Origin: Blastochloris sulfoviridis
Lineage (GTDB): Bacteria > Pseudomonadota > Alphaproteobacteria > Rhizobiales > Xanthobacteraceae
Length of the DNA stretch: 64,000 bases
Reading direction: 5' to 3'
Assembly (NCBI RefSeq): GCF_008630065.1
Contig: NZ_VWPL01000003.1
Location: 124,001 to 188,000, forward strand
Positions within the stretch are counted from its first letter, which is position 1; every line of letters starts with the position of its first letter. Position numbers and translations under genes: made by a program. This document shows positions 46,786 through 56,934 of the stretch, one piece after another. Under the pieces are notes generated by a model, which saw nothing but the letters and a program-made list of their open reading frames with translations, was not told the origin of the DNA and did not search any database.

Positions 46786-47448
46786 TCAGAATGGGCTGAT
46801 CGAGTTGGTGTACGAATAATATGAGTTGTTGCGGGTCACCGAGGCGCCGGCGCCACCGCCGCCGGTGATCGGATTGGAGCTGCTCGTGCCATAGGCAGTG
46901 TTGCCCTGGGCGGCCCCGCCGCCACCGCCCCCGCCGGAACCGGCAATCGACCCGACAGGCCCTGCGCCACCGCCGGCACCGCCGCCGAGGCCCGCAGTAT
47001 CCGGATTGAGCCCGGTCGAGCGGTTATAGCCGGCGACCAGGAACGAGTTGCCACGCGCCACCAACTCCTGGACCAGCCGCAGATTGTCGAGATCCTTGCG
47101 CGCCATGAGATCGGCCGCCAGTCGTCCCAGCACCTCGCCGACCGTCTCGGACTGGGCCGAATTCAGGTTCGCCAGCAGCCCCTTGATATGGTTGAGCGCC
47201 ACACCGAGCTGGTTGGCGTTGGCATCGAGGAAGCCCCGCAGCGCCGCGGCAAACGACGCGCCGCCCGCCGGAAAGCGCTGGGTGATCTCGGCCGGGGTGG
47301 TTTCGAGAGTGATTGGCGCGCCCTGCTGGCCGGCGCTCGCTTGCGGCCCGGAAGGCGCCTGCTGGGCACTGACGCTCGCCATCGGCAGCACCCACAATCC
47401 CGCCGCCCCCAGTGAAAGCGCGATCGCCTTGAGTCGGATCGAGGTCAT
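46786..47448 (-). CDS. Secreted Gly/Ser-rich protein of unknown function
   Basis: The 220-aa product has a signal peptide cut near residue 28 (ASVSAQQ). A helical middle (about 40-130) contains a LLANLNSAQSETVGEVLGRL stretch. The C-terminal 90 residues are rich in Gly, Ser and Asn and end in SYYSYTNSISPF. I know no family. It is upstream of the BY-kinase gene on the same strand, which suggests an exported part of the polysaccharide or surface apparatus. Confidence 0.65.
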   Translation of the reverse strand: MTSIRLKAIALSLGAAGLWVLPMASVSAQQAPSGPQASAGQQGAPITLETTPAEITQRFPAGGASFAAALRGFLDANANQLGVALNHIKGLLANLNSAQSETVGEVLGRLAADLMARKDLDNLRLVQELVARGNSFLVAGYNRSTGLNPDTAGLGGGAGGGAGPVGSIAGSGGGGGGGAAQGNTAYGTSSSNPITGGGGAGASVTRNNSYYSYTNSISPF

Positions 47449-47935
47449 GCGAAAAATCCCTTCAACGTCGGCGGCAACGTACAGCAATCGCCCATCTTCT
47501 GCAACCTTGCGTTAACGGGCCGCGCATCCGCAAAATCCGGCCGGCGTCACGGAAAAGTCACGCAAGATGATTGATTTCAGCCCATTCTTTCGCTGAACCG
47601 GTGCAACCACGCCGACGGTCCGGTGCCAAACGCGCTGATTCGCGCGCAATTCTTCTATTGTTGGTTGCGGTCGACAAGGCGGCAGCCTTTTCCGCGATTC
47701 TTCCCTTGCGGAAGACCGCGGCGAACTCCCCGGCAGTTTGCGCCAGGGGTGGCGTCGAGACCGCGTGAAGATGCGGGTAAAGTTACGGGTGAAGCTGCAC
47801 ATCAGGATCGGGGTGAAGATACAGTCCGCGGCCGATAGATCGCCTCAATGGGACGGAAGAGCTGCCCCCGCGGCCAGCAGAGATCGCGGCGATGGCCCCC
47901 TTGCCCGCCACGCCCTGCGGGCAAGCCGGGCACAA

Positions 47936-48042
47936 GAGCATTTTCCGCAAAAGTGGATACCGGTTTTGCGAAAGAAAATGCGACAAACCAGAAACGTAGA
48001 GCGTTATCCGATCTGATGCAGTCAGATCGGATAACGCTCTAA
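47936..48042. repeat. Family A interspersed repeat, copy 6
   Basis: Forward: GAGCATTTTCCGCAAAAGTG, CCGGTTTTGCG, then the GATCTGATGCAGTCAGATC palindrome, ending AACGCTCTA. Confidence 0.9.
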
Positions 48043-48079
48043 GGACGCTCGCCGCTGAAGCCGGCGCTTCGTATGATAT

Positions 48080-48209
48080 GGTTTCTGGCCGATCAAGCCT
48101 TCGAGCCGTCGTCCGATCGCCGAAAAGCCCGCTGTCGCGAGCCTCTCTCGGGACTGAGGTTTTCGGCGTGACCGCGTCCGGGTTCCCGAAGGGCTCGCCC
48201 GGAAACCGC
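48080..48209. repeat. Family B interspersed repeat, copy 7
   Basis: GGTTTCTGGCCGATCAAGCC at the left and CTCGCCCGGAAACCGC at the right. The central hairpin loop is longer than in other copies. Confidence 0.85.
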
Positions 48210-48342
48210 ATGACCGGCCGCCATTCGCTTCGCGCAGACAATTCGCGGGCCGACGTTTCGTGGACCACACGTCTTGGACCGCACACTGCGCGGGCCGGGG
48301 GCGTCCCGCCGTCCTTCGCCGCTTGACCCAGGAGACGACCCG

Positions 48343-48909
48343 ATGAGCTGGATCGCCACGCCCGCCGCTGGGCACTATCCTTTGTACATGCGCTGGCTTT
48401 TCGCCTTTCGCGACGCCATCGGCCAGCCGGTCTCCGAGCCGGTGCGCCAGTGGGCGCGTACGCCGCGGGTGCTGCGGGCATTCCTGCGGCTCTACCGGGC
48501 GATCGACCGCACCGCCTCGCCGATCGAGCCCGCCCTGCGATCGCTGATCATGGTGCGCGTGTCGCAGATCAATGTGTGCCCGTTCTGCATCGACCTCAAC
48601 GCCTCGCGCGCCCTGGAGCGCGATGTCGCCGAGGACAGGCTGTGGGCGCTCGACCGTTTCGAGACCTCGGACCTGTTCAGCGAGCGCGAAAAGGCGGCGC
48701 TGGCCTTCACCGAAGCCGTCACCATCACCGGCCGCGTCGTCGATCCCGCGCTGAAGGCGCGGCTCGGCGCCGCCTTCCCGGCCGACGCGATCGTCGAACT
48801 GGCCGCGCTGATCGCCTTCCAGAACATGTCGAGCAAGTTCAACGCCGCCCTCGAAATCCCCGCCGCGGGCATCTGCCGGGTGCCGATTGCGGCCGGCACG
48901 GCGGCGTGA
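48343..48909 (+). CDS. AhpD/carboxymuconolactone-decarboxylase-like protein
   Basis: The 188-aa product has the AhpD-like CPFC motif (INVCPFCIDLN, with Asp and Asn downstream) in an all-helical frame, and a FTEAVTIT segment typical of the family. Members reduce peroxides or act as uncharacterised peroxidase-related proteins. CCAGGAG lies 8 bp before the ATG. No partner peroxiredoxin is adjacent. Confidence 0.85.
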   Translation: MSWIATPAAGHYPLYMRWLFAFRDAIGQPVSEPVRQWARTPRVLRAFLRLYRAIDRTASPIEPALRSLIMVRVSQINVCPFCIDLNASRALERDVAEDRLWALDRFETSDLFSEREKAALAFTEAVTITGRVVDPALKARLGAAFPADAIVELAALIAFQNMSSKFNAALEIPAAGICRVPIAAGTAA

Positions 48910-48933
48910 GCGCGCCAAGGCGCGGCGAACAGA

Positions 48934-49038
48934 CTAGAGCGTTCTCCGCAAAAGTGGATACTGGTTTTGCGAAAGAGAATGCGACAAACCAAGAACTTAG
49001 AGCGTCCGCCCGGTTCAACCGGATCGGCGGATGCTCTA
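48934..49038. repeat. Family A interspersed repeat, copy 7
   Basis: CTAGAGCGTTCTCCGC at the left, CCGGATCGGCGGATGCTCTA at the right, inner module GGTTCAACCGGATCGG. Confidence 0.9.
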
Positions 49039-49198
49039 CGGTTCTCCAGCTTGATCGGCCGGATGTCGCATCACAACGCGCTGTTTGGGATTGGCACAGC
49101 GCCAGGTTTTCGGTAGGGAATGCTTGGTTCGGTCAAGATTTTCGGCCTATTCGCAGCGAATCGGCTGCGGGAATAGGTTGTCATGAGCACGCCTCCCC

Positions 49199-49474
49199 AT
49201 GAGCACGCCTCCCGTCGTGCGTGGACATCTCGCCCGGCATCTTGAGGATTTTGCCAAGGCGAAGGACGTTGCCAGGCCCGCGGCCGACAGCCGCCCGGCC
49301 GAGGCGTCCTCGCATTCGCCTGCCATCGCGGCGCCAACCGCCGAGGGCGCCGCGCCGGCGGAGCACACGGCGTCCCGCCAGGCTGCTGCAGCCCCCGCCA
49401 GCGCGCCGGCCACTGCGTCCTCTCCGCAGCGCATCCTTCTCCCGCCCGGCAGCCGGATCGACCGGCTGGTCTGA
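49199..49474 (+). CDS. Possible small Ala/Pro-rich protein
   Basis: The 91-aa frame (MSTPPVVRGHLARHLEDFAK start) is rich in Ala, Pro and Ser and has no recognised family. Its start sequence ATGAGCACGCCTCCC is duplicated 17 bp upstream (49182), but that copy is in another frame. A clear Shine-Dalgarno is missing, so it may not be a gene. It sits in a gap of about 750 bp that otherwise holds only a repeat. Confidence 0.35.
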   Translation: MSTPPVVRGHLARHLEDFAKAKDVARPAADSRPAEASSHSPAIAAPTAEGAAPAEHTASRQAAAAPASAPATASSPQRILLPPGSRIDRLV

Positions 49475-49657
49475 CGAGCGCCCGAAAGATGGCTGTGCCA
49501 TGGGGCGGCCGCCGTCAGCGCGCCGTCAGGCGGTCGCACCTAGGGTCACGCCGCCGGCCGCGCCCCGGGTGAAGCCGCGCGCGAAAGGTTTCGCTTCAAT
49601 CCCGTCCGGGAGACATGACGTGATCCACCGGAAACCGCATCAGAAGGAGAAGGTAGC

Positions 49658-50098
49658 ATGCGCGCATCGCTCTCCGGCCGAATTGGCCTTGCCGCCCTGT
49701 GGCTGGCGGTGGCGTCCCCGGCCCTGGCCGCCGACGACGGCCGCACCGCCATCGACCTGCCGCCCGATGTGCGCGCCGCGTTCCTGGAGGAAATGCGCAC
49801 GCACATGGGCTCCCTCGACGGCGTCATCCAGCTCTTGTCGTCGGGCGACATCAAGGGCGCTGGCGCATTCGCCCGCAAGGAGATGGCCATCGGCCGCGGC
49901 AAGGGCTTCGGCCGCTACATGACGCCGGAATTCCGCGAGATCGGCTTCGGCTTCCATCGCGCCGCCGACGACTTCGCCCGCATCGCCGAGCGCCTGCCCG
50001 AGAAGCCGGACAGCGCCGGCTGGGCGGAGCTGATGGGCGGACTTGCGGTGGTCACCACCCACTGCAACGCCTGCCACGGCGCGTTCCGTCTCAAATAG
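49658..50098 (+). CDS. Cytochrome c'-like periplasmic haem protein
   Basis: The 146-aa product has a signal peptide (cut after SPALAAD, about residue 25), a helical body and one haem-binding CNACH motif close to the C-terminus, as in class II cytochromes c. Class II members bind gases or transfer electrons in the periplasm. The usual proximal arrangement fits, but full identity with cytochrome c' is not certain. AGGAGAAGG precedes the ATG. The TAG stop overlaps a family A repeat. Confidence 0.82.
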   Translation: MRASLSGRIGLAALWLAVASPALAADDGRTAIDLPPDVRAAFLEEMRTHMGSLDGVIQLLSSGDIKGAGAFARKEMAIGRGKGFGRYMTPEFREIGFGFHRAADDFARIAERLPEKPDSAGWAELMGGLAVVTTHCNACHGAFRLK

Positions 50099-50197
50099 AG
50101 CATTCTCCGCAAAAGTGGGAACCGGTTTTGCGGAAGAGAATGCGACAACTCAAGGACTTAGAGCGTCCGCTCGGTTCCATCGGATCGGCGGATGCTC
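50098..50197. repeat. Family A interspersed repeat, copy 8, between two stop codons
   Basis: GAGCATTCTCCGCAAAAGTG at the left, GGATCGGCGGATGCTC at the right. The left end completes the TAG of the cytochrome gene, and the right end contains the TGA of the PfkB-family gene. Confidence 0.95.
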
Positions 50198-51149
50198 AAG
50201 CCGATGCCGGCTGGCCCTCGGCGGTCGCCTGCAGGTCGGCGAACAGCCGCTCGACATCGGCGCGCGTGCAGAGTTCCGTGCCCGGCGTCAGCACCGCCGC
50301 GGTGCCGGCCGCCATGCCGAGCTTGAACGCCTCGCGCGGCGGCAGGCCGCGCGCCAGCCCGAGGGTCATTCCCGCCACGAAGCTGTCGCCGGCGCCGACC
50401 GCGCTCTTCGCCTCGATCGGCATCGCCGGCAGCCGCAGGATGCCGCCCGGCTCGGCCAGGAACGCGCCGAGATGGCCGAGCGTGACCGCCAGCAGCGCCA
50501 CCTTCCCCGAACCGACGAGCTCCATCGCCGCCGCGTGCTGGGCCTCAGGATCCGGCAGCTTGCGCCCGACCAGGAGTTCGAACTCGCCGAGGCTCGGCTT
50601 GACGAGGTGAAGGCCGCCCACAGCCACCGCCGCGCGCAGCGCCGGCCCGGACGTGTCGACCACCAGCCTGGCGCCGGTGCGCCCGGCAAGCTCGCCGACG
50701 CGGACATAGAAATCCTCCGGCACGCCGCGCGGCAGGCTGCCGCTGGCGACCAGATAGTCGCAGTCGACATCGGCCAGCGCGTCGAGGCAGCTCTGCCATT
50801 CCTGCGGCTGCAGTTCCGGCCCCTCGGGCACGAACCGGTATTCGAGCCCGGTCGAGCGCTCGAACACGCTGTGGCTGATCCGCGTGTCCTGGGCGATGTC
50901 GACCCGGTGGATGGCGATGCCGCGCTTTTTGATCAGCGTATCGAGGATCGGCCCGGTCGCGCCGCCCGCGGCATAGACCGCGCAGGTCGCGCCGCCGAGC
51001 TCGGCCACCACGCGCGCGACATTGATGCCGCCGCCGCCCGGATAATAGCGCTCGTTGCTGGTCCTGATCTTGTGGGTGGGGCGGATGGCGTCGGTTTCCG
51101 CAGCGCCGTCGATCGACGGGTTGAGGGTCAAGGTGACGATCGGCTTCAT
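50196..51149 (-). CDS. PfkB-family sugar-phosphate kinase (phosphofructokinase II-like)
   Basis: The 317-aa product follows the PfkB/LacC pattern: TLTLNPSIDGA at the start, YYPGGGGINVARV for the substrate, and AVGAGDSFVAGM with the catalytic Asp near 250. The PGGGGINVAR motif is closest to E. coli PfkB (6-phosphofructokinase II); 1-phosphofructokinase or tagatose-6-phosphate kinase are alternatives. It probably phosphorylates a hexose phosphate with ATP in the cytoplasm. Its stop codon lies inside a repeat. Confidence 0.85.
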   Translation of the reverse strand: MKPIVTLTLNPSIDGAAETDAIRPTHKIRTSNERYYPGGGGINVARVVAELGGATCAVYAAGGATGPILDTLIKKRGIAIHRVDIAQDTRISHSVFERSTGLEYRFVPEGPELQPQEWQSCLDALADVDCDYLVASGSLPRGVPEDFYVRVGELAGRTGARLVVDTSGPALRAAVAVGGLHLVKPSLGEFELLVGRKLPDPEAQHAAAMELVGSGKVALLAVTLGHLGAFLAEPGGILRLPAMPIEAKSAVGAGDSFVAGMTLGLARGLPPREAFKLGMAAGTAAVLTPGTELCTRADVERLFADLQATAEGQPASA

Positions 51150-51345
51150 CGGCGCATATCCCTGGTTCGAGGCCCGGTCCTTCGCCGGCCGGCGGCAGAC
51201 CCGCGGGCCTGGCGCGGTTCCTTGCTGTCACCGGTTTTGGTGAATGAACGATTACGGTCGTTCCTCGAATGTTTTACCCGACGAGAGGTCCCTCTTAGCA
51301 CCCCGTCAGTATGGTCGCCTCGCACGGCAGTTCGGGAGGCGCGAG

Positions 51346-52035
51346 ATGAAGCGATTGGCTGCGAGCATGCTGGTGGTCGGAGCGGTGACGCTGACGGCGG
51401 AAACCCCTGCCCGCGCCATGCCCCTGTCGGCAACGCGGCTGGCCAATCCCATCCCGAAGAGCACGCCGATGCGGCTCGGGCCGGCGGTGCTGGCGCCCAT
51501 CGCCGCCGTCCGCTTCTGCATGGATTTCGAGAGCGAATGCCGCGCGGGCGAGGACGGCGCCACCATGGTCGCGCTCACCGAGGAGCGCTGGGCCGATCTC
51601 GACGAGGTCAATCGCTCCGTCAATGCGGCGATTCGGCCGCGCTCCGACGACGGTCTCGACATCTGGAACCTGGATGCCGCTGCCGGCGACTGCGACGACT
51701 ATGCGGTGCGCAAGCGCCACATCCTGATCTCGCGCGGCTGGCCGCGCGGTGCCGTCGGCTTGGCCATCGCCCGCATCCCCAGCACCGAGTACCACCTCGT
51801 CGCCGTCGTCGCCACCGACCGGGGCGACTTCGTGCTGGACAACCTCCGCGACCGGGTGGTGCCCTGGTCGCGCACCGGATACCGCTGGATGATGCGATCG
51901 AGCGCGGAGGATCCGCGCCTGTGGCTGGCGATCGCCGGGCCGCCCCGCGACCGGCCCGGCCGCCGCGCCGTGCCGGTGGCGTACAATCGCAGCACGCCCA
52001 CCGCAAAGGCCCGGAAAGACACGCTGTCACAATGA
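51346..52035 (+). CDS. Transglutaminase-like cysteine peptidase (BTLCP family)
   Basis: The 229-aa product has a signal peptide (about 1-24, ending ARAMP) and the BTLCP catalytic triad: Cys in AAGDCDDYAVRKR, His in STEYHLVAVV and Asp in VLDNLRD. Such periplasmic proteases include LapG, which controls surface adhesins in response to c-di-GMP. Without a LapD or adhesin gene beside it, an adhesin role is only possible. GGGAGGCGC precedes the ATG. Confidence 0.87.
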   Translation: MKRLAASMLVVGAVTLTAETPARAMPLSATRLANPIPKSTPMRLGPAVLAPIAAVRFCMDFESECRAGEDGATMVALTEERWADLDEVNRSVNAAIRPRSDDGLDIWNLDAAAGDCDDYAVRKRHILISRGWPRGAVGLAIARIPSTEYHLVAVVATDRGDFVLDNLRDRVVPWSRTGYRWMMRSSAEDPRLWLAIAGPPRDRPGRRAVPVAYNRSTPTAKARKDTLSQ

Positions 52036-52084
52036 CAGCGCGGCCGGCGGGCCGGCTGTCGCGCCTTCTGTCGCGCCTGGCCGA

Positions 52085-52891
52085 TCAGGCCCGCTCCTTC
52101 AGCGGCATGCGGCTGACGCTCAGAACGTCGACCCGGTCGCCTTCGATCACCACGCACGACAGCCGCCCGGTCGCATAGGCGCCGGTGTCCACATTGATGC
52201 GGTTCGGCAAGACCTCGACGGCGGCAACCGGCGTGTGGCCGTGGACGATGCGCTTGCCGAAGTCGCCATGGTAGGACACGAACGGACCGCGGATATACAT
52301 CAGGTCTTCCGCCGTCTGCTCGCTCAGCAGAACGCCGGGACGGACCCCGGCATGGGCGAAGAAGAAGCCACCCTGCTCATAGAACAGCCAAGTCTGCTCG
52401 AAGAACCTCTTGTGCGCCGGCGGCAGCTTGTTGATGAACTCGATGCGCGCGGCATCGAAATCTTCGGGCGTGCTCAGCGGGCGGTGCGACAGGCCATAGC
52501 TGGCGAGCGTCTCCAGGCCGCCGAACGCCCGCCAGGTGGCCAGGACGGTCGGCTCAGCGAGGAAGCGCAGCAGGCAGTCCTCGTGGTTGCCGCGAAGGCA
52601 GACGCGATGCCGGCCGCCGCCGGGCGGCTCGATCAGCATGTCGACGACGCCGCGCGACTCCGGTCCGCGATCGATCACGTCGCCCAGGAACAGTTCCACC
52701 GTCCAGGTGGCGGGGGGGCGCCGCGCCTCCTCGGCGTCGATCGTCTCCAGCATGCGCCCCAGCAGGTCGGCGTGGCCGTGAACGTCGCCGATGGCGTACA
52801 CCCGGCATCCTTCGGTCAGGGCATGGACAACCGGGGGCAACTGCCCCGCCGCAGCCGGCTGCCGTCGATGCCTCAAGGCCCGCAGGATCAT
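52085..52891 (-). CDS. PPP-family serine/threonine protein phosphatase-like metallophosphatase
   Basis: The 268-aa product shows the PPP metal motifs: AIGDVHGHADLL, FLGDVIDRGPES and LRGNHEDCL. A distal His (VHGHTPV) is also present. These phosphatases hydrolyse phosphoproteins or dinucleoside tetraphosphates. Size and motifs fit bacterial PPP phosphatases better than ApaH. It converges with the BTLCP gene, 49 bp away. Confidence 0.88.
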   Translation of the reverse strand: MILRALRHRRQPAAAGQLPPVVHALTEGCRVYAIGDVHGHADLLGRMLETIDAEEARRPPATWTVELFLGDVIDRGPESRGVVDMLIEPPGGGRHRVCLRGNHEDCLLRFLAEPTVLATWRAFGGLETLASYGLSHRPLSTPEDFDAARIEFINKLPPAHKRFFEQTWLFYEQGGFFFAHAGVRPGVLLSEQTAEDLMYIRGPFVSYHGDFGKRIVHGHTPVAAVEVLPNRINVDTGAYATGRLSCVVIEGDRVDVLSVSRMPLKERA

Positions 52892-53289
52892 CGACCCGTT
52901 CCGTCTCGCTCCATAGCCCCCGACACGTCGACCGTCGCGGATCGCAGGATGCTCCAGCTTCTGTTCCGGTGCACGTTCCTTCGCAAAACCGAATCCCATA
53001 TTTTGCGGAAAACGCGCCTCATTCTGCTTAAGGTTGCCGGGCGAACCACGCTACACCGCCGGACCCTCCGCCTTCGCCTGGATATATAGGCAGGCGCGGT
53101 CGCGCCTGAAACCGGGTCGCGGCAAATATCGCCGGCGCCGCCCCGCCTGCTTGCCGGCTGCGCCGGTCCGGCCGCCGCCACGCCGCACCTGCAACCGGCT
53201 TCGTCCCGCAACCCGCTTCCGCCTGCAACCGAGCTGGGCTATGGATCGGTCCGCCGAATTCGGGCGAAGACGAGCCGTGAGCCGGTACC
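52892..53289. other. 398-bp region with a degenerate family A copy
   Basis: A weakened reverse family A repeat lies at about 52944-53035 (GGATGCTCCAGCTTCTG, CGCAAAACCGAATCCC). The rest is GC-rich without a supported gene. Confidence 0.55.
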
Positions 53290-54732
53290 GTGTCCCGCCT
53301 TTCCCACGCTGCCCTTTACACCGTCGTTGCGCTGGCGCCGCTGCCCTTCGGCTCCAACGAGCCGCTGTGGCTGGCGATGTGGATCGTGCTGCTGGCGGTC
53401 TCGCTGGTCTTCGCCGACTATCGCCACCTGCGGCCCTCCCATCTCGCGCTGCTGGCGCCGATGCTTGTCGCGGCGGCCGTCTACGGCTTGGTGGTGGCCC
53501 TGCAGTCGGCGGCCTTGCCCGGCCTGCTGCCGGACTATCCGTTGCATGAACGGGCGGCCGCGCTGCTCGGCGAGCCGCGGCTCACGCCGGTGCCGACGGC
53601 AACGCGCGATCTGCCCTGGCTCGCCATCGGGCCGGCGGTCGCCGCCTTCATGGCCTTCCTGGCGGGGTTCGTGACCGCCACCGATCGCGACTGCGCGGTG
53701 CGCCTGATGAAGGTCGTTGCCGTCGCGAGCCTCGCTTATGCGATCTACGGCCTGCTGATGATGGTCATCGACCCGCACATGCTGCTGTGGCGGGAACGGC
53801 CAGCCTATTCCGGCCGGATGACCGGCACCTTCGTCAATCCCAACACCGCGGCGACCTATTTCGGCATGGGCGCCGTCATCTGGGCCGCCCTGCTGTGCGT
53901 GCGGCTTCGCCACCATTTGCCCGACGACCGCGCCGATCTGAAGGATGTGCTGCGGCTCGGCTTCAGCCGCATGCCGCGCGAGATCACCCAGCCGACGCTT
54001 GCGCTGCTCATCTGCCTGGGGGCGGTGCTGGCCACCGGCTCGCGCGCCGGCAGCCTCTTGACCCTGCTGGCCGTGGCCGTCGCCGTGCTGCTGAGCTTCC
54101 GTCGCGAACTCAAGGGCGCCTCGCCGGGCTTGGCGGTGGTCGCCGCGGTCGCCGCGCTCGGCGTGGCCGCCGTCGAAATGTGGGGCGGCCTGCTCGAACA
54201 GCGCATCCAGCAGGGCGGCGTGACGGATTTCAGCCGGCTTCTGATCTTCCAGTCGAGCGGCGGGATCATCGCCGACCATCCCTGGTGGGGCACCGGGCTT
54301 GGCACCTTCGCCGCCGTCTTTCCCGCCTACCGGCCCGACGGGTTCATCTTCGGCATCGTCGACCGCGCCCACAACACGCCGCTCGAAGTGGCGGTCGAAC
54401 TGGGCCTGCCGGCCGCCGCCGCCGTCGTGCTGGCCAGCCTTGCAACCCTCGCGCTGCTCTATCGCGGCGCGCTGAACCGCCGCCGAGACCGCGCCCTGCC
54501 GATCGCCGGCGCGGCGGTGGGTACGCTGACCTTCCTGCATGCCTTGGTGGATTTCCATCTGCAGACGGCGGGCTTCTTCCTGCCGTTCTGGGCCATCCTG
54601 GGCACGACCCTGGCGCAGAGCATATCAAGCATGTCCAGGCTGCAACGCGGCCGCGGCGAGGACGGCGAAGAGCCGCGGACCGGAGACATCCGGCCTGCGC
54701 CGGCGCGACCGGAGGTCGCACTGAACCGCTGA
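53290..54732 (+). CDS. O-antigen ligase/polymerase-like membrane protein
   Basis: The 480-aa product has about 10-12 transmembrane segments. A long loop carries the motifs of the RfaL/Wzy family, including [22 protein letters not shown] and WWGTGLGTF, with RAHNTPLEV as the conserved His region. These integral proteins join or polymerise lipid-linked glycans in the periplasm. The GTG start is not strongly supported; an internal start is possible. The polysaccharide BY-kinase gene is 7 kb away. Confidence 0.82.
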   Translation: MSRLSHAALYTVVALAPLPFGSNEPLWLAMWIVLLAVSLVFADYRHLRPSHLALLAPMLVAAAVYGLVVALQSAALPGLLPDYPLHERAAALLGEPRLTPVPTATRDLPWLAIGPAVAAFMAFLAGFVTATDRDCAVRLMKVVAVASLAYAIYGLLMMVIDPHMLLWRERPAYSGRMTGTFVNPNTAATYFGMGAVIWAALLCVRLRHHLPDDRADLKDVLRLGFSRMPREITQPTLALLICLGAVLATGSRAGSLLTLLAVAVAVLLSFRRELKGASPGLAVVAAVAALGVAAVEMWGGLLEQRIQQGGVTDFSRLLIFQSSGGIIADHPWWGTGLGTFAAVFPAYRPDGFIFGIVDRAHNTPLEVAVELGLPAAAAVVLASLATLALLYRGALNRRRDRALPIAGAAVGTLTFLHALVDFHLQTAGFFLPFWAILGTTLAQSISSMSRLQRGRGEDGEEPRTGDIRPAPARPEVALNR

Positions 54733-54917
54733 ACCCACCCCTGCCGGCCGGATTCCGGCTGCAATTGCGGCCCATCCGCCGTATGGATGGCAACAGCGCA
54801 ACGGCTGAGATACAGATGCCGGCGTTTCCCAAATTCGACGACCAACGCATCTTTGCCGCCGACCGCCGAGGAAAGATGCGATCCGAATCCGGCATTCACG
54901 AGGGGTTGAGAGAGAAC

Positions 54918-56774
54918 ATGCCCGCAACGACCAGCATTCCCGCGCACATCAAGAGCCAACGTCTGCGCGCATGGGTCAACGACATCGCGACACTGTGCAA
55001 GCCGGACCAGATCCATTGGTGCGACGGTTCCCAGGCCGAGTATGACGGGTTCTGCGAGCAGTTGGTGAAGAACGGGACCTTCAAGCGCCTCAATCCGGCC
55101 AAGCGCCCGGGCAGCTTCCTCGCCTTCTCCGACCCCTCCGACGTCGCCCGCGTCGAGGACCGCACCTACATCTGCAGCCTCAACAAGGAGGATGCCGGGC
55201 CCACCAACAATTGGATGGACCCGCGCGAGATGAAGGCGACGCTGCAGCCGTTGTTCGACGGCTCGATGCGCGGCCGCACCCTGTACGTCATCCCGTTCTG
55301 CATGGGACCGATCGGCTCGCCGATCTCCTATATCGGCTACGAGATCACCGACTCGCTCTACGTCGTCGTCAACATGAAGCTGATGACCCGCATGGGCCGC
55401 GCCGTCGACGACGCGCTGGGCGAGTCCGACGTGTTCGTGCCGTGCGTGCACACGGTCGGCGCCCCGCTCGCCCCCGGCCAGAAGGACGTCGCCTGGCCGT
55501 GCAACCCCACCGTCAAGTACATCGTCCACTTTCCGGAAGAGCGCTCGATCTGGTCCTACGGCTCGGGCTATGGCGGCAACGCCCTGCTCGGCAAGAAGTG
55601 TCTGGCGCTGCGCATCGCCTCGGTGCTGGGCCGCGACGAGGGCTGGATGGCCGAGCACATGCTCATTCTCGGCGTCGAGGATCCCAAGGGCAAGAAGACC
55701 TATGTCGCCGCGGCCTTCCCCTCGGCCTGCGGCAAGACCAACTTCGCCATGCTGATCCCGCCCAAGGAGATGGAGGGCTGGAAGGTCTCCACCATCGGCG
55801 ACGACATCGCCTGGCTGAAGCCCGGGGCCGACGGCCGGCTCTACGCCATCAATCCCGAAGCCGGCTATTTCGGCGTGGCGCCCGGCACGAACTACACCTC
55901 GAACCCGAACTGCATGGAGACGATCCGCGCCAACACCATCTTCACCAATGTCGCGCTGACCGACGATGGCGACGTGTGGTGGGAGGGCATGGACGGCGCG
56001 CCGCCGGCCCACGCCATCGACTGGCAGGGCAATGACTGGACGCCCGATTGCGGCCGCAAGGCGGCCCACCCCAATTCCCGCTTCACCGTCCCCGCCAACC
56101 AGAACCCGGCGGTCGACAAGGAGTGGGAGAACCCGGCCGGCGTGCCGATCTCGGCCATCGTGTTCGGCGGCCGCCGCTCGACGGTCGTTCCGCTGGTCTA
56201 TCAGCCGGTGAACTGGGCGTTCGGCGTCTACGCCGGCGCCACCATGGGCTCGGAGATGACCGCCGCCGCCTTCGGCAATATCGGCGAGGTTCGCCGCGAC
56301 CCGATGGCGATGCTGCCGTTCGCCGGCTACCACATGGCCAGCTACTTCAATCACTGGCTCAATATGGGCCGCAAGGTCACGCAGCCGCCGCGCATCTTCT
56401 CCGTCAACTGGTTCCGCAAGGACAAGGACGGCAAGTTCCTGTGGCCGGGCTACGGCGAGAACATGCGCGTGCTGAAGTGGATCGTCGAGCGCGCCGCCGG
56501 CACCGCCCGCGCCATCGAGGGTCCGCTCGGCTACGTGCCGACCTATGACGACATCGACTGGCGCGGCCTCGACTTCTCGCGCGAGCAGTTCCACCAGCTG
56601 ATGTCGGTCGACCGCGACGTCTGGCAGAAGGAAGTGCTCGGCCACGAGGAGCTGTTCATCAAGCTGTTCGACCGGCTGCCCAAGGAATTCATCGCCATGC
56701 GCCAGCTCCTGCTGTCGAACCTGTGGCGTTCGCCCAACCACTGGGAACTGCCGGACTACGCCCAGAACCAGTGA
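54918..56774 (+). CDS. pckG: Phosphoenolpyruvate carboxykinase, GTP type
   Basis: The 618-aa enzyme makes PEP from oxaloacetate with GTP in gluconeogenesis. Length and motifs are of the GTP-dependent family, including the kinase loop [12 protein letters not shown] and the [11 protein letters not shown] segment. ATP-type enzymes lack this layout. A TTGAGAGAGAAC sequence precedes the ATG; a long in-frame extension upstream overlaps the O-antigen-ligase gene in another frame and is not real. Confidence 0.95.
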   Translation: MPATTSIPAHIKSQRLRAWVNDIATLCKPDQIHWCDGSQAEYDGFCEQLVKNGTFKRLNPAKRPGSFLAFSDPSDVARVEDRTYICSLNKEDAGPTNNWMDPREMKATLQPLFDGSMRGRTLYVIPFCMGPIGSPISYIGYEITDSLYVVVNMKLMTRMGRAVDDALGESDVFVPCVHTVGAPLAPGQKDVAWPCNPTVKYIVHFPEERSIWSYGSGYGGNALLGKKCLALRIASVLGRDEGWMAEHMLILGVEDPKGKKTYVAAAFPSACGKTNFAMLIPPKEMEGWKVSTIGDDIAWLKPGADGRLYAINPEAGYFGVAPGTNYTSNPNCMETIRANTIFTNVALTDDGDVWWEGMDGAPPAHAIDWQGNDWTPDCGRKAAHPNSRFTVPANQNPAVDKEWENPAGVPISAIVFGGRRSTVVPLVYQPVNWAFGVYAGATMGSEMTAAAFGNIGEVRRDPMAMLPFAGYHMASYFNHWLNMGRKVTQPPRIFSVNWFRKDKDGKFLWPGYGENMRVLKWIVERAAGTARAIEGPLGYVPTYDDIDWRGLDFSREQFHQLMSVDRDVWQKEVLGHEELFIKLFDRLPKEFIAMRQLLLSNLWRSPNHWELPDYAQNQ

Positions 56775-56862
56775 GCGAGTCGACGCGACCGGGCGGCCTG
56801 CGCCGCCCGGTTCCGGGGATCACGAAGCGATCAGCCGGAAACCACACCAAGCCTTCAATGCA

Positions 56863-56896
56863 AAACGGCCGCGGCGAACATTCGCCGCGGCCGTTT
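56863..56896 (+). terminator. Strong hairpin terminator after pckG
   Basis: AAACGGCCGCGGCGAA and TTCGCCGCGGCCGTTT form a 16-bp perfect stem with only CA between. The A-rich and T-rich ends allow bidirectional function between the convergent pckG and leuA. Confidence 0.75.
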
Positions 56897-56934
56897 CGTC
56901 ATGGGAGAGCGGCCGGTCAAACCGGGATTGATAC

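Larger units (their letters stand above)
47449..48342. other. 894-bp gene-free region with one A and one B repeat
   Basis: The part 47449-47935 has no supported gene. A short in-phase repeat near 47769-47820 (GTAAAGTTACGGGTGAAGCT region) looks like GTGAAG(AT) iteration. Family A copy 6 and family B copy 7 fill 47936-48209. Confidence 0.5.

Noticed and set aside
46227-46799. A repeat-rich protein on the plus strand
   Set aside because: 18-bp repeats keep all frames open on both strands; no convincing start or domain is present, and it runs into the secreted-protein gene on the other strand.
53787-54917. N-terminal extension of PEP carboxykinase
   Set aside because: The extension overlaps the O-antigen-ligase gene in a wrong frame; the family's N-terminus begins at the ATG at 54918.
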